In this document: one piece after another, positions 1-10,245 of the stretch
Position numbering within the stretch: the first letter of the stretch is position 1
How the letters are laid out: each line of letters begins with the position of its first letter
Source of the DNA: Chitinophaga agrisoli
GTDB lineage: Bacteria; Bacteroidota; Bacteroidia; Chitinophagales; Chitinophagaceae
Direction: 5' to 3'
DNA length: 64,000 bases
Assembly (NCBI RefSeq): GCF_008386695.1
Contig: NZ_VUOC01000003.1
Coordinates: 1-64,000 of the forward strand
The notes under the pieces: model-generated
Seen by the model: only the letters and a program-made list of their open reading frames with translations
What the model was told of the DNA's origin: nothing
The model's database searches: none
Made by a program: the position numbers and the translations under genes

Positions 1-96
1 ACTTCATTGTCGGGACCTTTTTGTTTTTATACCCCATAATAAAACAGCGCACCCGGAGGCACGCTGTACTTTATAGATCCTTTCTAATAAATATCC

Positions 97-912
97 TTAC
101 TTCTTCCTGAACTCATTATACCACTGCGCTATATTCACAGAAGCGCCCATGCCAAACGCCACCGGCTGAAAATACTGGCTTACCTCATACCCGCTATACG
201 TTTCGTCCTCCATAGGCACAGCAAACGACAGCTGCATCTGGAACTTCACATATTTATACCCTGCCCGGAAAGTAAACGCCGGTTCAAAGAAAAACCGCGA
301 CTTACTACCGACCCGCATAAAATTATCCCGCCGGTCTGGATTCGTCTCAAATACCTTATTCCCTAAATACTGGTCATAGAAATTCAGCATAGAGATCCGG
401 CTGCTGAATGCTGCCTCAATTGCCGGGTGCACAAAACCAATACTGGGCTGTATGAATACCTTGCTGAAATGCGCGCGTAACAGGTAATCATTGTTATTCC
501 CCGTGGCGCTTTCATCGTTAAAGGCCACGTCCAGGGTCTTAAAACTGCCAGCTCCAAAGCCGGCATATGTGTCAAACACCATCCGTTTCCTGCTATCCAA
601 TGGCTGAAAGAACCCCACGGCGCCTTCAAAAAGCCCGCCCCGTACATACTGGTCTACGAATAGACCATCCTCACTTTCATCACCACTATTAAAATCAGGG
701 CGGAACACATACTGGCCATTGGCCATAATAGCCACGTGATTAGTCACCGCAAAAGCGGCCTGGTAATTAGTAGGGGATACGCTGCCCTTAAACTCATAGC
801 GCTCTTTTAATAAAGGAGCATTTACTGTATTGGGTACATAAATGTGCTTGTTGCAGGCGCTAAAGGAGAGGCCTCCTGCCAGCAACAAGAAAATAAGGAC
901 TGGTCGCTTCAT
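97..912 (-). CDS. Outer-membrane lipoprotein, beta-barrel-like, unknown function
   Basis: 271 residues. A lipoprotein signal (hydrophobic stretch ending FSAC, acylated Cys about residue 20) marks export to the cell envelope. The rest alternates aromatic and polar residues in barrel-like strands and ends in a strand-like 'FRKK' tail, which suggests an outer-membrane or surface-associated barrel. I do not recognise a named family. It lies downstream of the LacI-type regulator on the same strand with a gap of about 165 bp, so it may be transcribed separately. It has no visible enzymatic motif. Confidence 0.7.
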   Translation of the reverse strand: MKRPVLIFLLLAGGLSFSACNKHIYVPNTVNAPLLKERYEFKGSVSPTNYQAAFAVTNHVAIMANGQYVFRPDFNSGDESEDGLFVDQYVRGGLFEGAVGFFQPLDSRKRMVFDTYAGFGAGSFKTLDVAFNDESATGNNNDYLLRAHFSKVFIQPSIGFVHPAIEAAFSSRISMLNFYDQYLGNKVFETNPDRRDNFMRVGSKSRFFFEPAFTFRAGYKYVKFQMQLSFAVPMEDETYSGYEVSQYFQPVAFGMGASVNIAQWYNEFRKK

Positions 913-1077
913 GTTGTAGGTTTTAATCGGCTTTCACCCGTTAAAGATCAACGGTAGCCTTTGATACTAAGCTAATATATTTACATTTTATGAATGATCA
1001 TAATAGATAGGGGTGGCCCAGCCTTACAATAGGCTAACAAATATTTAAATGTGACTTTAACAGGCAATGTTATCATG

Positions 1078-2109
1078 CTACTTAACTGATACCTGTGTAG
1101 ACTCCCTGTTGATCAGTTCTACTGGGAACACAAAATTCTTCGTCACTTTAACCGTCTCGTCCTGGTTGATAAGTTGTATAACAGTTTCTACGGCCTTCTG
1201 GCCCATTTTGTAACCGGATTGCTCAATGGTGGTGAGGGAAGGAGTGATAATGCGGGACGATAGGTCATTGGAATAACCAACCACCTTTATCTGCCCCGGT
1301 ATATTGATCTGACGCCGCCGGGATTCCTGTATAAACGCCACGGCAGAAGTATCATTCGCGGAAAACAGGCCGTCCGGCAATGGCGTGCTGGTAAGCAGCT
1401 GCTGTGCGGCCGCAGTGGCGGCGTCCGTAGTAAGGTTGTGTATGTACAGCAGGCTGTCGTCAAACGGTATATTATATTTCGTCAGGGCCGCCTTGTAGCC
1501 CGCCAGCCGTTGCTGGTACAGGTTACAGGTAAGCACGCCGGAAAAATGCGCAATACGTTTGCATCCCTGTTTGATAAGATGTTCCGTAGCCAGGAAACCG
1601 CCGGTAAAATCATCGCCGGTAATGCTATAGCCAGGGAACTCATTCGGCACCCGGTCATAGAATACCAGGGGGATATTATTCTTTATAAAAGGACTGAAAT
1701 GTTCGTAGTTAGTGGTGAACATGGAAGCCACTGCCAGCAGCCCATCCACACGCAGGGAAAAGAAAGTGTGCACCAGTTCCTTCTCCATGGCCACTGTTTC
1801 ATCAGACTGGCCGATCATAATGCTGAACCCATACTTATGCGCCTCATGCTGTATACCGCTGATAGCCGTGCTCTGGAAATACATGGAGGTACGCGGCACG
1901 ATAAGCCCCAGGATATTGGAACGCTTCTTACGCAGGCTGGAGGCGATCCAGTTAGGCACATAACCCATTTCCGCCGCCATCTTCTGTACCTTCTCCCGGG
2001 TCTCATCATTAATGAGCGGGTTGTTCTGCAGTGCCCGCGACACGGTAGAGGCGGACAGGTTCAATGCCTGGGCAATATCGTATATGGTTATCTTATTGCG
2101 TTCTTTCAC
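1078..2109 (-). CDS. LacI/GalR-family transcriptional regulator
   Basis: 343 residues from the GTG at 2109. An upstream TTG in frame at 2151 would add 14 residues with no family counterpart, so I prefer the GTG directly before the helix-turn-helix. The N-terminus has the LacI HTH (ITIYDIAQALNLSASTVSRA) and hinge helix. The rest is the periplasmic-binding-protein-like sensor with typical landmarks: GLIVPRTSMYF, the D-G-L stretch, and FSANDTSAVAF near residue 250. It is divergent from the ECF/FecR/SusCD locus and probably controls that locus or its catabolic genes in response to a sugar or sugar acid. TTGCAA-containing repeats in the intergenic region are candidate operators. Confidence 0.9.
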   Translation of the reverse strand: MKERNKITIYDIAQALNLSASTVSRALQNNPLINDETREKVQKMAAEMGYVPNWIASSLRKKRSNILGLIVPRTSMYFQSTAISGIQHEAHKYGFSIMIGQSDETVAMEKELVHTFFSLRVDGLLAVASMFTTNYEHFSPFIKNNIPLVFYDRVPNEFPGYSITGDDFTGGFLATEHLIKQGCKRIAHFSGVLTCNLYQQRLAGYKAALTKYNIPFDDSLLYIHNLTTDAATAAAQQLLTSTPLPDGLFSANDTSAVAFIQESRRRQINIPGQIKVVGYSNDLSSRIITPSLTTIEQSGYKMGQKAVETVIQLINQDETVKVTKNFVFPVELINRESTQVSVK

Positions 2110-2180
2110 TTTTTGGGAGCTTCTGGTGAAATAATAGGCTATATTAAGCAAATTAAATTACAATTGAAATGCCCTTTCAC

Positions 2181-2206
2181 GTTGCAATCAACAGTTTGTT
2201 GCAAAC
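2181..2206. promoter_or_regulatory. Candidate LacI-type operator between lacI-like and ECF sigma genes
   Basis: TTGCAA occurs at 2182-2187 and 2199-2204. The second copy lies inside the perfect inverted repeat GTTTG-TTG-CAAAC (2194-2206). The site sits between the divergent regulator start (2109) and the ECF sigma start (2341), where an autoregulatory or operon operator would be expected. Binding by the neighbouring LacI protein is inferred only. Confidence 0.35.
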
Positions 2207-2340
2207 GGTAAACAGAGCCGCTAAACGGAAGACCGGCTGCCCAATCCCCCCTCACTTGACAAAATCAGTTATTATGCTTAATTTTTAAACCAGATTCCGT
2301 TACGAAAACCTGATCACATGCTCCTTTAAGTCCCTGCTGT

Positions 2341-2895
2341 ATGAACGAAACAGTACTGATCGATGGGCTCAAAAAGGGGGAAGAGGCTGTCCTTCGCCAA
2401 TTATTCGAGCAGCTCTATCCGCGTTTATGCCATTTCGCCCGTGGCATTCTTCAAAATGATATAGAAGCAGAAGACCTCGTGCAGGAAGCCTTCATGAAGT
2501 TATGGCGCCAGCGGCAGCAGTTCAGTTCCTATGCAGCCGTCAGATCCTTTTTATACACCAGCATCCGCAACGCCGCTCTTAATATATTAAAGCACCAGCG
2601 TGTCGTACGGGAACATGCCGGCGCAGAAAATGCCAGCGAAGCGGAGGAGATCAATGCGGAGCACCACCTCATAGCCGCGGAAGTATCGGGGCAATTACAA
2701 CAAGCCCTCGCCAAACTGCCGCCTGGCTGCAAACAGGTCATGGAGTTAGGTTATCTGCAGGGCCTCCGTAATAACGAGATCGCCAACCTATTGCAGGTAT
2801 CCGTTAATACCATCAAAACACAGAAAGCCCGGGGTTTATATCTGCTCAAAGGCTGGCTTAAACTCTCCCGTATCCTTTTATTTCTCCTGAAATGA
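2341..2895 (+). CDS. ECF RNA polymerase sigma factor (FecI-like)
   Basis: 184 residues. Region 2 is seen around residues 25-70 (QNDIEAEDLVQEAFMKLWRQ) and region 4 around 120-170, where LPPGCKQVMELGY precedes a helix-turn-helix (NNEIANLLQVSVNTIKTQKA). Length and order match Bacteroidota ECF sigmas paired with FecR anti-sigma factors. The FecR gene follows after 66 bp, then SusC and SusD. The expected role is to transcribe this uptake locus when the SusC porin senses ligand. Confidence 0.92.
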   Translation: MNETVLIDGLKKGEEAVLRQLFEQLYPRLCHFARGILQNDIEAEDLVQEAFMKLWRQRQQFSSYAAVRSFLYTSIRNAALNILKHQRVVREHAGAENASEAEEINAEHHLIAAEVSGQLQQALAKLPPGCKQVMELGYLQGLRNNEIANLLQVSVNTIKTQKARGLYLLKGWLKLSRILLFLLK

Positions 2896-2961
2896 CCCAT
2901 CTCCAAAAAAAATTTCCCAACCCTTTCACCCGGTTTTAATACTCAGTTGTTTTAATAACGT

Positions 2962-4128
2962 ATGCACCTTCCCCTGGAAATAGCAGACCTCGTAACCAAA
3001 CACCACACCGGCCAGCTCACGGAGCCGGAAAAAGCGCAATTAAACGCATGGATCACCGCATCGCCTGCCAACCGCCGCCTGTGGGAGCAGCTGAACGATG
3101 AATCCTATATCCGTAAGCAGCTGGATACCCTGCCTGATGCTACCACTACAGCAGCGGCCTGGCAACGCCTGCAAACACAGCTGCCATCCACCCGGCCACG
3201 CATCGGCCTGCGCCGCTATGCCGCCGCTGCGGCTATCCTGGTCCTGGTGGGCGCCGCTACCTTGTTCTTCCTCAACCGCCCGGCTACACCGCCCGCTTTG
3301 GCAAACAACCAGCGGGTACTACCGGCCCCCGGTATGCCCGGTACCGCTAAAGCCCGCCTTATCCTGGGCAATGGCAGCATTGTAGAGCTAAAGGAGGATC
3401 ATGAACAGGACTTGACAGAACAAGACGGGACCCAGCTAAAAAGCCATGCCGCCGTGCTTTCTTATCACAATACCGCCGCCGCTGAAACGCCGGTATTCAA
3501 CACCCTGCAGATCCCGCGCGGAGGCGAGTACCGGGTAGTGCTGCCGGATAGTTCCGTAGTATGGCTCAATGCCTCCACCTCGCTGCGTTTCCCCACCCGG
3601 TTTAACGGTGATACCCGTAACGTATACCTCACCGGCGAAGCCTATTTTGAAATAGCAAAAGACAAAAGCAAACCGTTTATCGTTCATACAGACAAACTAG
3701 CCGTTACCGTTACCGGCACCAAATTCAATGTAAAAGCCTATACGGACGAAGTATACACCCGTACCACCCTGGTGGAGGGCGGCGTAAGGCTCACGGCAGG
3801 GACTAACAATGTCCTGTTACATCCCGGAGAAGAGGGCGTCTGGGAACAGCAACATATCATCGTACAGGAAGCTTATATGGAAGAGGCCCTGGCCTGGAAG
3901 AATGGCCGCTTTGTATTCCGCAGCGAGCCGCTGGGCAGCATTATGCGCAAGCTAAGCCGCTGGTACGATATAGATGTTAGCTTCTCCGGTGCAGCCTTAA
4001 CTGAATTGCGTTTTACAGGTACCATCCGCAAATATGAATCTATTCAGAAAGTATTGGACATGCTGGCGCTTACACAGAAAGTGCAATTCAGCATAGATGG
4101 AAAGAACGTTGCCGTAAAGAAGATCTAA
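2962..4128 (+). CDS. FecR-family anti-sigma factor
   Basis: 388 residues. It has a cytoplasmic N-terminal sigma-binding region (1-80), one membrane span at about 86-104, and a periplasmic FecR domain (about 180-280, around IPRGGEYRVVLPDSSVVWLN and LTGEAYFEIAKDKSKPFIV). A C-terminal DUF4974-type segment ends the protein (LGSIMRKLSRWYDIDVSF). By family it holds the preceding ECF sigma inactive until the SusC signalling domain contacts its periplasmic part. It is followed by a 204-bp gap before susC that contains no credible gene. Confidence 0.93.
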   Translation: MHLPLEIADLVTKHHTGQLTEPEKAQLNAWITASPANRRLWEQLNDESYIRKQLDTLPDATTTAAAWQRLQTQLPSTRPRIGLRRYAAAAAILVLVGAATLFFLNRPATPPALANNQRVLPAPGMPGTAKARLILGNGSIVELKEDHEQDLTEQDGTQLKSHAAVLSYHNTAAAETPVFNTLQIPRGGEYRVVLPDSSVVWLNASTSLRFPTRFNGDTRNVYLTGEAYFEIAKDKSKPFIVHTDKLAVTVTGTKFNVKAYTDEVYTRTTLVEGGVRLTAGTNNVLLHPGEEGVWEQQHIIVQEAYMEEALAWKNGRFVFRSEPLGSIMRKLSRWYDIDVSFSGAALTELRFTGTIRKYESIQKVLDMLALTQKVQFSIDGKNVAVKKI

Positions 4129-4332
4129 ATACAATAGCTGTAGAGACTATGTGCTCATTCCGCGTTATGGGAACCACGTCCCATCACTTTGCATATACCC
4201 GCTTACAGTTCCGCTAAAAAAAAAGACCGGCAATGCGCGAACATTTCCGGCCTCGATCAGCAAACATAAAGGTAAGCCGCCATTGGAAGCGGACAGGCTT
4301 GCCTATTGTCTAACCAATAACCATACTAAGGT

Positions 4333-7300
4333 ATGAAAAAAAAGTTATGGCCCCCTGTTATGCTGTTGGCTATGCGTATCACTGGTTTCTTAATGTTGGT
4401 TTGCCTCGTGGAACTACATGCCACCGGCTATTCACAGGAAGTGAAACTGACCCTTAAGCTCAACGGGGTACGGCTGGATAAGCTGTTTGACATTATCCAG
4501 CAGAACAGCGATTACAAGTTCCTCTACAATGATGATGACATCCGGGATAGCTTGGTTTCCGTGGATGTAAAAAAGGCCACCGTACCGGAGATACTGGCCC
4601 TTTGCCTCAAAGGCCGGCAGCTGCGGTATAACATCGTGGACAAGACCATCATTATTGCCCACAACAATTCCCTGCCTGCCAGGTTAACCACCCCGCCACC
4701 GCTCACCGTAACAGGTACGGTGACGGACGCGAAAGGCGCGCCCCTGCCAGGTGTAAGCATCGTGGTAAAAGGACAGCAGACCGGTGCTGTCTCAGACGGC
4801 GCGGGCCATTACCGCATCAATGTACCGGATAATGCCGCACTGGTCTTTAGTTTTGTGGGCTATATCTCGCAGGAGCTGGCCGTAAACGGCCGCGCCACAC
4901 TCAATGTACAGCTGCAGGAAGACCTCACCAAACTGGGCGAAGTAGTGGTTACCGCCCTGGGTATCCAGAAAGAAGCCCGTCAGCTGGGTTACGCTGCCAC
5001 CACCGTTAAAGGGGCAGATGTAGCGGTGAACAGAACGCCCAACATCGGCAACAGCCTTCAGGGTAAAGTAGCAGGGCTCAATGTAAGCTCCGTAAACACT
5101 GGCGCCGGCGGTTCCAGTAAGATCCGCATCCGTGGCGCCTCTTCCTTTAAAGGCAATAACTCACCCCTTATTATACTGAATGGGGTGCCTATGAACAACA
5201 ACAGTTACGGCGCCCGCAAGAATGATGCAGAAGGCAATACCTCCCGCGCAGAATCTTATACAGATGGCGGCGATGGTCTGCTCAGCATCAACCCGGATGA
5301 TATCGAATCTATCAACATCCTCAAAGGCGCTACCGCCGCGGCTTTATATGGCTTCCGTGCAAAAGACGGCGCTATCGTCATCACCACCCGCTCCGGCAAA
5401 CGCAACCAGGGCATAGGGGTAGAGGTGAACAGCAATTTTGTAGTAGACCGCGCCATTGACCAAACAGATTTCCAATATGAATATGGCCAGGGCGAACAGG
5501 GCTTACGTCCGCAAAACATTGCAGACGCAGGTAATACCGGTACCTGGAGCTTTGGAGAAAAAATAGACGGCAAACCCACCATCCAGTTCGATGGACAGGT
5601 AAAACCCTATTCCGCCGTGAAAAACCGTATTAATAAATTCTATCGTACCGGCTACACCTGGAGCAATACCGTGTCTTTCTCCGGGGGCAACGACAAAGGC
5701 AGTTTTAACCTGTCTATGTCAGATATGAACAACGAATCCATTATGCCCAATTCCGGCTATCGCCGCCAGGCCGTTAACCTGGGACTTAATTACGCCGTTA
5801 CGAGTAAGCTGCAGGTGAATGTATTCGCCAACTACTCTCACGAAAAAAGCCAGAACCCGCCCAATGTATTTGTACAGCAATACAACGCTAATACTACAGT
5901 ATACTCGCTGGCCAACACCATGGACTTAACAGACCTGAAGGAGCACCGCAGGGATGAGAACGGGAACGAGCGCAACATCTCCCGTTTTACGCCCCGTACC
6001 AACCCGTACTGGATCGCCTACGAACGCTTTGAGAACATTGTGCGGGACCGTTTAATGGGCAACATCTCACTACGCTACGATCTGCTGCCCTGGCTGTATA
6101 TACAAGGCCGCGCAGGGCAAGACTATTTTACCCGCTCCCAGGATTATAATGTGCCCACAGGTACCCGCTTCTTAGGTCCGGTGACCACCGGTTTTAACGG
6201 GCAATATTACCAGGAGGTGGTAAAGTTCAGGGAGCGTAACTACGACTTCCTCATTGGGGCTAACCGCAAGTTTGGCAATATAGATATAGACCTCACATTG
6301 GGCGGTAACCAAATGGTGCAGATCAATGAGAACAACAATGTAGTGGTCAATAATTTTTTCATCCGTGATCTATATACCGTACAGAACGGACAGATCAAAG
6401 ATCCGCAGTATCTGTACAGCGAAAAACGCGTCAACTCCCTTTACGGCGCTGCTGAGCTGTCCTGGAAAAATTACCTCTTCCTGAACCTCACGGCCCGTAA
6501 TGATTGGTTCTCTACGCTCAATCCAAATTCCAATAACTATCTGTATCCTTCCATCAGCACCAGCTTTGTATTTACAGATGCTTTTAAACTCCCATCCTGG
6601 TTCAATTTTGGCAAGTTCCGTATAGCCTATGCCCAGGTGGGTGGCGATACAGACCCTTACCAGAATAATCTTTATTACGTACTGAATCCCAATCCGCATC
6701 TCGGATTAGCCCTGGGCGGCATCTCCGGCACCCTTAGCCCTAATCCTGACCTGCGCCCGCTAAAGGTGAAGGAGTTTGAAACAGGTATGGAAGGCCGCTT
6801 ATTCGATGACCGCATTGGTTTTGACGTAGCCTGGTACCGTAAAAACACGATCGACGAGATACTGTCTGTACAGATCTCCGGTGCTACCGGTTATGCAGCC
6901 ACGCTGGTAAACGTGGGCCGCCTGCGCAACCAGGGGATAGAATGGCTGCTCACCGGCGTACCGGTAAATACAAGCGCCTTCCGCTGGGAAGTGAATATAA
7001 ACGGCGCGCATAATACCAGTAAGGTATTGGAGCTGGCTGCCGGTCAGCCCAGTATTATAGTGGGCACCGGCGAATATACCGGCCGCCTGGCGCACGAAGT
7101 AGGCAAACCCATGGCCTCCCTGCAGGGCACCGCTTATCTCCGCGCCCCGGACGGACAGATCATCTTTAAGAACGGCCGCCCCGCCAATGCGGATGCTGTT
7201 AAGACCTTTGGCAGCGCCATCCCCACCTGGACCGGCGGCGTCATCAACACCTTCACCATCAAAGGGGTAAGGGTATCTGTATTGGTGGATGGTAAGTTTG

Positions 7301-7767
7301 GCAACAAGCTGATCTCCAACACGAACTTCAACCTCTGGCGGCATGGCCTGCACAAGGCTACGCTCGAAGGCCGGGAACAGGGTTTTGTAGTAGGCAAGGG
7401 CGTGATGGAGGATCCCAATGCCCCCGGTAAATACATCCCCAACAATGTGCCCGTACCTGTACAAACCTATTACGAATCCGTAAGGAGCAACAATAACATA
7501 GCAGAGGAGTTTGTATACGACGCCAGCTTCATAAAGCTAAGACAGATCACCATCGGTTACGATCTGGCCAAACTATTGGGCAGCAGATCTCCCTTTAAGG
7601 GACTGGCGGTTTCCCTGGTGGCCAACAACGTAGCCGTACTAAGCAAACATACGCCCAATATAGATCCTGAAATGGTCACCGCTGCCAGCGATAACCTGCA
7701 GGGGCTGGAGTCCGGGGGATTACCTATGACCCGCAGCATGGGCATTAATGTTCACGTTAAATTCTGA
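4333..7767 (+). CDS. SusC/RagA-family TonB-dependent outer-membrane transporter
   Basis: 1144 residues. A signal peptide is followed by a secretin/TonB short N-terminal (STN) signalling domain (about 43-110), a carboxypeptidase-regulatory-like domain (about 125-195), the TonB-box-like EVVVTALGIQ segment (203-212), a plug domain and a long beta-barrel ending in an aromatic strand (VHVKF). The STN domain marks a transducing porin that talks to FecR, which fits the upstream ECF/FecR pair. susD-like follows after 5 bp. The substrate cannot be read from the sequence, but the downstream enzymes point to a sugar acid or related hydroxy-acid. Confidence 0.95.
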   Translation: MKKKLWPPVMLLAMRITGFLMLVCLVELHATGYSQEVKLTLKLNGVRLDKLFDIIQQNSDYKFLYNDDDIRDSLVSVDVKKATVPEILALCLKGRQLRYNIVDKTIIIAHNNSLPARLTTPPPLTVTGTVTDAKGAPLPGVSIVVKGQQTGAVSDGAGHYRINVPDNAALVFSFVGYISQELAVNGRATLNVQLQEDLTKLGEVVVTALGIQKEARQLGYAATTVKGADVAVNRTPNIGNSLQGKVAGLNVSSVNTGAGGSSKIRIRGASSFKGNNSPLIILNGVPMNNNSYGARKNDAEGNTSRAESYTDGGDGLLSINPDDIESINILKGATAAALYGFRAKDGAIVITTRSGKRNQGIGVEVNSNFVVDRAIDQTDFQYEYGQGEQGLRPQNIADAGNTGTWSFGEKIDGKPTIQFDGQVKPYSAVKNRINKFYRTGYTWSNTVSFSGGNDKGSFNLSMSDMNNESIMPNSGYRRQAVNLGLNYAVTSKLQVNVFANYSHEKSQNPPNVFVQQYNANTTVYSLANTMDLTDLKEHRRDENGNERNISRFTPRTNPYWIAYERFENIVRDRLMGNISLRYDLLPWLYIQGRAGQDYFTRSQDYNVPTGTRFLGPVTTGFNGQYYQEVVKFRERNYDFLIGANRKFGNIDIDLTLGGNQMVQINENNNVVVNNFFIRDLYTVQNGQIKDPQYLYSEKRVNSLYGAAELSWKNYLFLNLTARNDWFSTLNPNSNNYLYPSISTSFVFTDAFKLPSWFNFGKFRIAYAQVGGDTDPYQNNLYYVLNPNPHLGLALGGISGTLSPNPDLRPLKVKEFETGMEGRLFDDRIGFDVAWYRKNTIDEILSVQISGATGYAATLVNVGRLRNQGIEWLLTGVPVNTSAFRWEVNINGAHNTSKVLELAAGQPSIIVGTGEYTGRLAHEVGKPMASLQGTAYLRAPDGQIIFKNGRPANADAVKTFGSAIPTWTGGVINTFTIKGVRVSVLVDGKFGNKLISNTNFNLWRHGLHKATLEGREQGFVVGKGVMEDPNAPGKYIPNNVPVPVQTYYESVRSNNNIAEEFVYDASFIKLRQITIGYDLAKLLGSRSPFKGLAVSLVANNVAVLSKHTPNIDPEMVTAASDNLQGLESGGLPMTRSMGINVHVKF

Positions 7768-7772
7768 AGGGT

Positions 7773-9275
7773 ATGAAACTATATATCGTTATCATAGGCA
7801 TCCTGTGTTTATCTGCAGGATGTGATAAGAACTTCGAAAAGATCAACACCAACCCGGTGCTGCCTTCCTCCCTGGATCCGGCCTACCTGCTGGCCCAGGC
7901 GGAGCTCAACGCTTCCTGGAACAGCGGCACCATTACCTACCAGAGCGCCATTGTCCGGCATACCATGCATCCCTTTCTGGGCGTGCTGGCCGGCGGTAAT
8001 GTAAACCAGAAGAATCCCGCCGTGGAAAGGATGCTCTGGGACCAGTATTACCCCCTGGTGCGCAACCTGGTAGATATCGTTGACAAGACCCATGATGATA
8101 CCGCCCGGTTTAACCTGTACCAGATGGCCCGCATCTGGAAGGCCTATGTTTTCCAGGTCTTGACAGATACCTACGGCGATATTCCTTACGCACAGGCAGG
8201 CAACGCCTTCCTCGAATCGCAATACTTCCCCGAATACGATAAACAGCAGGATATCTATAACGATCTGCTCAGGGAAGTGGACGAAGCCGTAAACGCGCTC
8301 GATCCATCCAGGGCCACAGAAAAGAATGAGCTCTTTTACAACGGCGATATCGGTAAATGGAAACGTTTCGGCAATTCCTTACTCTTACGCATCGCCATGC
8401 GCCTCTCCCGGGTAGATGCTGCCAAAGCCCGCACCTATGCGGCCAAAGCATTCCAGGGCGGCGTTATGACATCCAACGCGGATAACTGTTTGATGCAGCA
8501 CTCTGCTACTTACACCAATGCTTTTGGCAACCAGCTCAATGGCTCAGAAAAAGCCAACTACTACCTGAATGACATGCTGGTAAACAACCTGAAAAGCGGC
8601 AACGATCCCCGCCTGCAGGTAATTGCCGTTATCTATGGAGATGCTACCAAAGACCCCGCGCAAACCACGCAGGATAAAGACCCGGCGCATCAGATAGGCA
8701 TGCCCACGGGCTACGATAACACTACCATTCCTACCGCCCCCGGTTACCCCGGCTCATTGTATAAATATTCCCAGATCGACAGGCTAACCTTAGGCAACAT
8801 CACCGCGCCTTGTTTCCATATCACCTATGCGCAAACCTCCCTGCTGCTGGCAGAGGCCGCGCAAAAGGGATGGATAACCGCCGATGCGGCGATGTTATAC
8901 CAGCAGGGGGTAACAGCCCACATGCAGCAGTTGGCCATCTATGGCGGTACCGCCGTGATCCCGGATAATACCATCACCGCTTATTGGGCTACCCATGCCT
9001 ATAACCCGGCGGCTGCGGTGGAGCAGATCAATACCCAGTATTGGATCGCCTCGCTCATGAACGGTATAGAAGCCTATGCCAACTGGCGGCGTACGGGCTA
9101 CCCCGTTATCCCGGCCAATACATATGCCACGCAGGATATCCCGCGCGGCGCCAGCATACGCCGGCTCCGCTACCCGGATACGGAAATATCCCTGAACACA
9201 CAGCACTATAACGACGCTTTGTCGCGCCAGGGCGCTGATGAGCTGAATATCCGCATGTGGTGGGATGTGCAATAA
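7773..9275 (+). CDS. SusD-like outer-membrane nutrient-binding lipoprotein (SusD-like_2 type)
   Basis: 500 residues. The lipoprotein signal ends LSAGC with Cys17. The N-terminal FEKINTNP and the RMLWDQYYPLVRNLVDIV and WKAYVFQVLTDTYGDIPY segments are typical of the shorter SusD-like_2 family rather than classical SusD. It forms the surface lid of the SusC barrel. It starts 5 bp after susC and is followed after 22 bp by the RraA-like gene, so the run is one operon. Confidence 0.92.
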   Translation: MKLYIVIIGILCLSAGCDKNFEKINTNPVLPSSLDPAYLLAQAELNASWNSGTITYQSAIVRHTMHPFLGVLAGGNVNQKNPAVERMLWDQYYPLVRNLVDIVDKTHDDTARFNLYQMARIWKAYVFQVLTDTYGDIPYAQAGNAFLESQYFPEYDKQQDIYNDLLREVDEAVNALDPSRATEKNELFYNGDIGKWKRFGNSLLLRIAMRLSRVDAAKARTYAAKAFQGGVMTSNADNCLMQHSATYTNAFGNQLNGSEKANYYLNDMLVNNLKSGNDPRLQVIAVIYGDATKDPAQTTQDKDPAHQIGMPTGYDNTTIPTAPGYPGSLYKYSQIDRLTLGNITAPCFHITYAQTSLLLAEAAQKGWITADAAMLYQQGVTAHMQQLAIYGGTAVIPDNTITAYWATHAYNPAAAVEQINTQYWIASLMNGIEAYANWRRTGYPVIPANTYATQDIPRGASIRRLRYPDTEISLNTQHYNDALSRQGADELNIRMWWDVQ

Positions 9276-9297
9276 AGCAATTTAAAAGCAAGTATAT

Positions 9298-10227
9298 ATG
9301 AAGCTACGTTTCACTTATTGGTTGTTGGCAGTTTGCCTGTATGCAGGCGCTGTGCAGGCGCAACAGGTCACGCCCACGGCGGATCAGATAAAAGCCCTTA
9401 CGCCCGCGTGGAAAGGGGACCGCACCCCGGATGGCAGGCCCAAAGTACCGGACGCCCTGCTGCAACGCCTCAAAAACATCTCCATTGAAGAAGCCTGGGG
9501 CATCCTCCGCAACAAAGGCTACCAGAACCAGTTCGAGGGCGATTGGATGCTGCTGCGCCCGGACCAGGTAATGACCGGCCGCGTGGTCACTGCCCAATAC
9601 ATGCCCTTACGCCCGGACTGGGACCAGCTTGTAAAGGACAAAGGCAAGGCAGAAGGCCGTATTGGCGGTACCAATTCCTGGCCCATAGATGTACTGTCCA
9701 ACGGGGATGTGTATGTGGCGGATAGTTATGGCAAAGTGGTGGATGGTACCCTTATTGGCGATAACCTGGGTAACTCCATTTACGCCAAATCAAAGAACGG
9801 CGTCATCTTCTACGGCTCCGTACGCGATATGGAAGGCCTGGAAGAGATAGCAGGGTTTACCGCCTGGGTAAAAGGCTACGATCCGTCTTACATACAGCAG
9901 ATGATGCTGGCCGGTATCAATGTGCCCATCCGCATTGGCAGGGCTACCGTATTACCGGGTGATGTGGTGCTGGCAAAAAAAGGCGGCGTCATTTTCATCC
10001 CCGCCCATCTCCTGGAAGAGGTAGTGCTGAACGCAGAGTTCATTGCCCTGCGCGATCAGTTTGGCCATCAGCGCCTCAAAGAGGGCAAATACACGCCCGG
10101 CGAAATAGACAGCCAATGGACGGACGCCATCAAAAAAGACTTCCTGCAATGGCTGGATGCCCAAGGCGATAAACTGCCCATGAGCCGCCAGGACCTGGAT
10201 AAATTCATGAAAAACAGAACATGGTAA
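9298..10227 (+). CDS. Exported RraA-like protein (HMG/CHA aldolase superfamily)
   Basis: 309 residues with a cleavable signal peptide (1-21, ending VQAQ). The RraA fold is indicated by the GDNLGNSIYAKSKNGVIFYG stretch and the following SVRD, which carries the Arg-Asp pair of class II pyruvate aldolases and oxaloacetate decarboxylases in this superfamily. RraA proteins are usually about 160 residues and cytoplasmic. This one has about 70 extra N-terminal and about 60 extra C-terminal residues and a secretion signal. It lies between susD-like and a Tat-exported enolase-superfamily gene. Cleavage of a 2-keto-acid intermediate outside the inner membrane is plausible. A non-catalytic role cannot be excluded. 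Confidence 0.82.
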   Translation: MKLRFTYWLLAVCLYAGAVQAQQVTPTADQIKALTPAWKGDRTPDGRPKVPDALLQRLKNISIEEAWGILRNKGYQNQFEGDWMLLRPDQVMTGRVVTAQYMPLRPDWDQLVKDKGKAEGRIGGTNSWPIDVLSNGDVYVADSYGKVVDGTLIGDNLGNSIYAKSKNGVIFYGSVRDMEGLEEIAGFTAWVKGYDPSYIQQMMLAGINVPIRIGRATVLPGDVVLAKKGGVIFIPAHLLEEVVLNAEFIALRDQFGHQRLKEGKYTPGEIDSQWTDAIKKDFLQWLDAQGDKLPMSRQDLDKFMKNRTW

Positions 10228-10245
10228 TCTTCAAATCATTAAACT

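Noticed and set aside
1438-2211. 257-codon frame antisense to the LacI-type regulator
   Set aside because: The opposite strand encodes a complete LacI protein in good codon use; this frame has no recognisable domain.
4151-4336. 61-codon plus-strand frame between fecR-like and susC
   Set aside because: Low-complexity, no signal or family features, overlaps the susC start, and lies in an interval expected to be regulatory.
6799-7464. 221-codon frame antisense to susC
   Set aside because: Reverse-frame artefact of the SusC barrel coding sequence.
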